Shown here: positions 61,306 through 64,000 of the stretch, piece after piece | Layout: every line of letters begins with the position of its first letter | Position numbering within the stretch: position 1 is the stretch's first letter | DNA from: DASWIG01 sp965371445 | GTDB taxonomy: Bacteria > Acidobacteriota > Thermoanaerobaculia > Multivoradales > J023 | Length of the DNA: 64,000 nucleotides | Direction: 5' to 3' | Assembly (NCBI GenBank): GCA_965371445.1 | Contig: CBDUYN010000016.1 | Coordinates: forward strand, 35,093-99,092 | Translations under genes and position numbers: made by a program | Notes under the pieces: generated by a model | What the model was told of the DNA's origin: nothing | What the model saw: the letters and a program-made list of their open reading frames with translations, nothing else | The model's database searches: none

Positions 61306-62386
61306 GCTCGTCTCGGCTTTGGGTCTCTTCGCCGGGCGCTCCGGCGGGCAGCGTCACCTCGACGCGGAAGAGGCCGTCGCGCTCGTCGAGGCGCAAGGCC
61401 GCCTCGCGACCATAACTCACCGCGAGCCGCTGGCGGACGTTCTGGAGACCGAGGCCGCCGCCACGGCGCTTCGGATGCGTGGGGTCGTGCTCGTTCGTGA
61501 CCACGAGCCGGAGCGACTCCCCCCGCCGCGACGCGTGAAGCGTCACGGTTCCGCCGTCGACGAGGTGGGCGACGCCGTGGCGTACGGCGTTTTCCACCAG
61601 GGGCTGGAGGAGGAGCGGCGGGACCTCGATTGTGGCCGCGGCGGCGTCGACCTCGACCCTGAGGCGCAGCCGCTCGCCGAAGCGGACCTTCTCGATGTGC
61701 AGATAGCTCAAGGCGAGCGCCACCTCCTCGGCCAGGGGGATCCGCTGGCGCTCTCCCAGGCGAAGGCTACGGCGCAGGAAGTCGGCGAGGCGCACGCACA
61801 TCTCCCGGGCCTCGCGCGGATCGGTCGTGACGAGGCTCGAGATCGAGTTCAGGCTGTTGAAGAGGAAATGCGGGTCGATCTGGGCCCGCAGGAGCTTGAG
61901 CTCCGCCTCGCGGGCGAGGATGCGGTGCGCGTAAGCGCGCCGGGCGGCCGCCTGCGAGGCCTCGACGGCGGCGACCACGTAGTGGACCGCCACGGCCAGA
62001 GAAAAAACGAGGAGCGCGAAGACGAAAACGAGCATCCGGTTGGCGAGGAGAAGCGCCACCGCGCCGTCGAACCCGGCCACGGCGGCGAGCAGACGTGCCC
62101 ACACCGTTCCGGCTCCCAGGAGGACGCCGCTCGCCAACCCCCCCGCCACCAGGTGGACGGCGAGGAGCAGCTCGCCGCCTCGCTCCTCGAAGCTCAGGCT
62201 CCGCACCAGGTACCAGGCCGCCAGGCAGCTCATGGCGTGCAGCACCATGAGCGGCACCGACACGGCCCAGGCCTCCCAGCGCGACGCCGGGCCGCGCACC
62301 ATGAGCTCGCCCAACAACAGCCCCGCCGGCAGAAAAACGGCGAGGAAGAGGCCGAACCGCCGGGGCTGCGCCAGGATCGGATGCAT
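61292..62386 (-). CDS. LytS/YehU-type sensor histidine kinase
   Basis: 364 residues. Four or more membrane helices fill the first about 150 residues (FGLFLAVFLPAGLLLGELMV; LLLAVHLVAGGLASGVLLGA; NRMLVFVFALLVFSLAVAVH). The His_kinase core (PF06580) has QIDPHFLFNSLNSI with the phosphorylated histidine, and the ATP-binding domain shows LLQPLVENAVRHG and GGGLGLQNVRQRL. No extracytoplasmic sensor domain is present, so the membrane part probably senses the signal, perhaps through the LiaF-like protein encoded 45 nt upstream. Confidence 0.92.
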   Translation of the reverse strand: MHPILAQPRRFGLFLAVFLPAGLLLGELMVRGPASRWEAWAVSVPLMVLHAMSCLAAWYLVRSLSFEERGGELLLAVHLVAGGLASGVLLGAGTVWARLLAAVAGFDGAVALLLANRMLVFVFALLVFSLAVAVHYVVAAVEASQAAARRAYAHRILAREAELKLLRAQIDPHFLFNSLNSISSLVTTDPREAREMCVRLADFLRRSLRLGERQRIPLAEEVALALSYLHIEKVRFGERLRLRVEVDAAAATIEVPPLLLQPLVENAVRHGVAHLVDGGTVTLHASRRGESLRLVVTNEHDPTHPKRRGGGLGLQNVRQRLAVSYGREAALRLDERDGLFRVEVTLPAGAPGEETQSRDEHVRE

Positions 62387-62431
62387 GGGCTCTTACGTCC
62401 CCTTGGGGGGAATGAGGGGGGACATCACCAG

Positions 62432-63133
62432 CTAGTTCTTGATCTCCACGCCGCCCATGATCGCAAAGCCCCTGACGACGAGCTCCTGGCGCGGCCCGGA
62501 GAGGGGCTCGTCGTCCTCGGGCCCCAGGGTCTTGTCCTCGTAGCCACCGAGGAACGGGACGCCCTTGGTCACCACGTGCCAGTCGCGGGGGACCATGATC
62601 TCGATCCCTCCCCACATGGCGAACGCGTCGATCACCGCCGGCGGCTCGGCGATCCGCGCCCGGCGCAGGTCAACCTCGCAGCCGCCCATGAAGGCCACCA
62701 GGTCACCGCCCCGGAAGTTTTCCGAGTGACTCGTCCGGCGCGTTCCGCCGAGCATCGCCAGACCGTTGACGGTCGAAGACCCGTCGCCGGGGTCGGCGCG
62801 GCGTCCGAACAGACCCTGGCCGACGATCCGAAGGCCGATCAAGACCAGGATCAGGGGCCAGAAGTCCCACGGGTTCCAGTCGACGTAGTAGAGGTAGTAG
62901 GCCAGGAGCCAGGCCCCGAAGAGGGCGAGGAGCAAGCCCGTGAGGCGTCCACCGCCCGAGCCCGGCCACAGGAGCTTGCCGAGGCCGGCGACGATGATGA
63001 TCGCGGGCCAGTAGTCGATCAGGTCCTGGGCCTTGACGTAGCCCAGCCGATCGAGCGTGTAGATGCCGCCGACGAAGATCAGGGCGAGGCCTACGAGGAG
63101 CCGCGGGGTGACGATGCTGCGCTTCTTTGCCAT
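62432..63133 (-). CDS. LiaF-like membrane protein
   Basis: 233 residues from ATG 63133, which has AAGGAGG close upstream. Four membrane helices (PRLLVGLALIFVGGIYTL; YWPAIIIVAGLGKLL; LTGLLLALFGAWLLAYYL; WPLILVLIGLRIVGQGL) precede a soluble beta-helix-like domain with repeated MGG/WGG motifs (MLGGTRR, FMGGCEVDL, MWGGIEIMV, IMGGVEIKN). This is the LiaF/YvqF architecture. LiaF proteins restrain a partner two-component system and respond to cell-envelope damage. The downstream LytS/LytTR pair suggests a similar circuit here. Confidence 0.85.
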   Translation of the reverse strand: MAKKRSIVTPRLLVGLALIFVGGIYTLDRLGYVKAQDLIDYWPAIIIVAGLGKLLWPGSGGGRLTGLLLALFGAWLLAYYLYYVDWNPWDFWPLILVLIGLRIVGQGLFGRRADPGDGSSTVNGLAMLGGTRRTSHSENFRGGDLVAFMGGCEVDLRRARIAEPPAVIDAFAMWGGIEIMVPRDWHVVTKGVPFLGGYEDKTLGPEDDEPLSGPRQELVVRGFAIMGGVEIKN

Positions 63134-63393
63134 CTTGAGCCTCCTTGCCCTCAATGTACGATCCCTGGGCCTTCGGGGTCAGGCACGACCGGTCAGCGGC
63201 GGTCCTTGGCCGGTGAGCGGCGCCTCCACTCTAATAGCTGTCGTGGTGCACGCCCTTGACCGCCCGTCCCGAGGGGTCGGCACTCTCGGCGAATGACGCC
63301 TCCCAGGCGATGGCGGTCGGCGTCGAGCAGGCTCCGTCGCGGTAGCGCGTGTTATCATCAAGAAAGCGGTCGCCTGGCCAGAAAGTCGAACCG

Positions 63394-63666
63394 ATGTTCT
63401 TTGAGTGGGACGAAGAAAAGGCCGAATCCAATCTCCGAAAACACGGTATAAGCTTCCAGGAAGCGAGGACCGTCTTCCGGGATCCGCTCTCGGTCACGAT
63501 CTCCGATCCCACGACGCGGGACGAGTCTCGCTTCATCGACATCGGCATGTCAGGCTCTGGCCGGCTCTTGGTGGTCGTCTACACCGAGCGCGAACCACGG
63601 ATCCGCATCATCAGCTCACGGCCGGCCACTCAGCGGGAACGGAAAAGCTATGAAGAAGGACCCTGA
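63394..63666 (+). CDS. brnT: BrnT family toxin
   Basis: 90 residues from ATG 63394 (15 codons downstream of the first ATG in the frame). It has the family N-terminus FFEWDEEKAESNLRKHGISF, the central DPTTRDESRFIDIGMS and the C-terminal RIRIISSRPATQRERKSYEE. BrnT is a RelE-fold ribonuclease that slows growth under stress until bound by BrnA. TATCAT (63353-63358) is a possible -10 about 35 nt upstream. It overlaps the antitoxin gene by 17 nt, the usual toxin-first order of this family. Confidence 0.9.
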   Translation: MFFEWDEEKAESNLRKHGISFQEARTVFRDPLSVTISDPTTRDESRFIDIGMSGSGRLLVVVYTEREPRIRIISSRPATQRERKSYEEGP

Positions 63667-63925
63667 AAGCCAACTCGACGAAATGCTCCCGGAATACGAC
63701 TTCCGAGGCGGGGTTCGCGGGAAGCACTTTCGGGCGTACCAGCAAGGTCATACGGTCGAGATCCACAAAGCCGACGGTACGACGGAGATCCAACGCTTCA
63801 CGGTCGAGGACGGAGCCGTCGTGCTCGACCCGGAAGTCCGGCAGTACTTCCCGGACTCTGAGGCCGTCAACGACGCGCTCCGCAAGCTGATCGAGCTGAT
63901 CCCCCACAAACGGGTCGGGGCTTGA
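63650..63925 (+). CDS. BrnA-position antitoxin of the BrnT pair
   Basis: 91 residues. The protein has the conserved stretches LPEYDFRGGVRGKHFRAYQQ, TVEIHKADGT, FTVEDGAVVLDPEVRQYFPD and a basic C-terminal helix with NDALRKLIELIPHKR. This type is regularly found directly after BrnT genes and serves as the antitoxin, though the typical ribbon-helix-helix of classical BrnA is not obvious. The start overlaps the toxin gene by 17 nt, implying coupled translation and joint repression. Confidence 0.8.
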   Translation: MKKDPESQLDEMLPEYDFRGGVRGKHFRAYQQGHTVEIHKADGTTEIQRFTVEDGAVVLDPEVRQYFPDSEAVNDALRKLIELIPHKRVGA

Positions 63926-64000
63926 TCCGTCTGATCCTCGCCGCCCCTGAGCCCGGAGCTGATGCGCCGCGAGCAGGACGTGCTCTGGCGCCTTCGTTAC

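Noticed and set aside
63926..64000. Possible start of a further gene at the right edge
   Set aside because: Only 75 bases remain, with no start signal or recognisable motif.

Overview
The window is about 64 kb of GC-rich DNA from a bacterium that is most likely a member of the Acidobacteriota. The main support is the secreted VWA protein at 5935-7545, which has the layout of the acidobacterial VWFA-related family (TIGR03436). The CRTAC1/ASPIC-UnbV lipoprotein and the general gene content fit. No rRNA, tRNA, transposase or CRISPR array was seen, so the placement rests on protein families alone.

Layout. (1) 1-4199: start of a membrane protein, then a two-gene Septu-like module (PtuA-like ATPase fused to an extra N-terminal ATPase, plus a PtuB-like HNH nuclease), an array of 42-bp palindromic repeats and a small Fis-type HTH gene. 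(2) 4263-14814: ordinary genes for a malonyl-CoA synthetase, a VWA protein with a near-perfect sigma-54 promoter, a glycosyltransferase/methyltransferase envelope cluster, and a radical SAM protein. (3) 15046-47672: an accessory island of conflict-type proteins. It holds a Fic AMP-transferase; a three-gene NTPase operon; remnants of fic and of an antitoxin; a second NTPase operon ending in a 2591-residue protein (two metallophosphoesterase domains, two NACHT domains, one FGE-like domain); an operon for a WD40-GAF-GGDEF protein, a kinase-ATPase and a membrane ATPase; a HEAT-NACHT-HEAT membrane protein; a small secreted peptide with a propeller-like partner; and a convergent HTH/metallopeptidase-like pair. 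(4) 47823-55805: a complete F1Fo ATP synthase operon on the minus strand. (5) 55999-60562: ECF sigma factor, zinc-finger anti-sigma factor, thioredoxin-like protein, TPR protein and CRTAC1 lipoprotein. (6) 60559-63133: LiaF-like protein with a LytS/LytTR-type two-component pair. (7) 63394-63925: BrnT/BrnA-type toxin-antitoxin pair.

The central observation is one P-loop ATPase family that occurs four times here. It stands alone in three genes (16378, 17554, 21614) and forms the N-terminal half of the PtuA-like protein (333). Its signatures are a GTGKSTEL-type Walker A, an hhhhDSLExL Walker B, an LPxHxVYxxPP segment and a terminal HP(L/A) motif. The stand-alone copies sit directly upstream of larger proteins (18878 and 23008) that share an N-terminal domain and carry STAND/NACHT-type ATPases. 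I infer a modular, ATPase-controlled defence or self/non-self system in which the same sensor/switch ATPase is joined to different outputs. This is a reading of architecture; no activity is demonstrated.

Several genes (4263, 7591, 13547 minus, 21614, 38717 minus, 41511 minus) have a TANNNT hexamer 6-8 nt before the start codon and no ribosome-binding site, which suggests frequent leaderless transcription.
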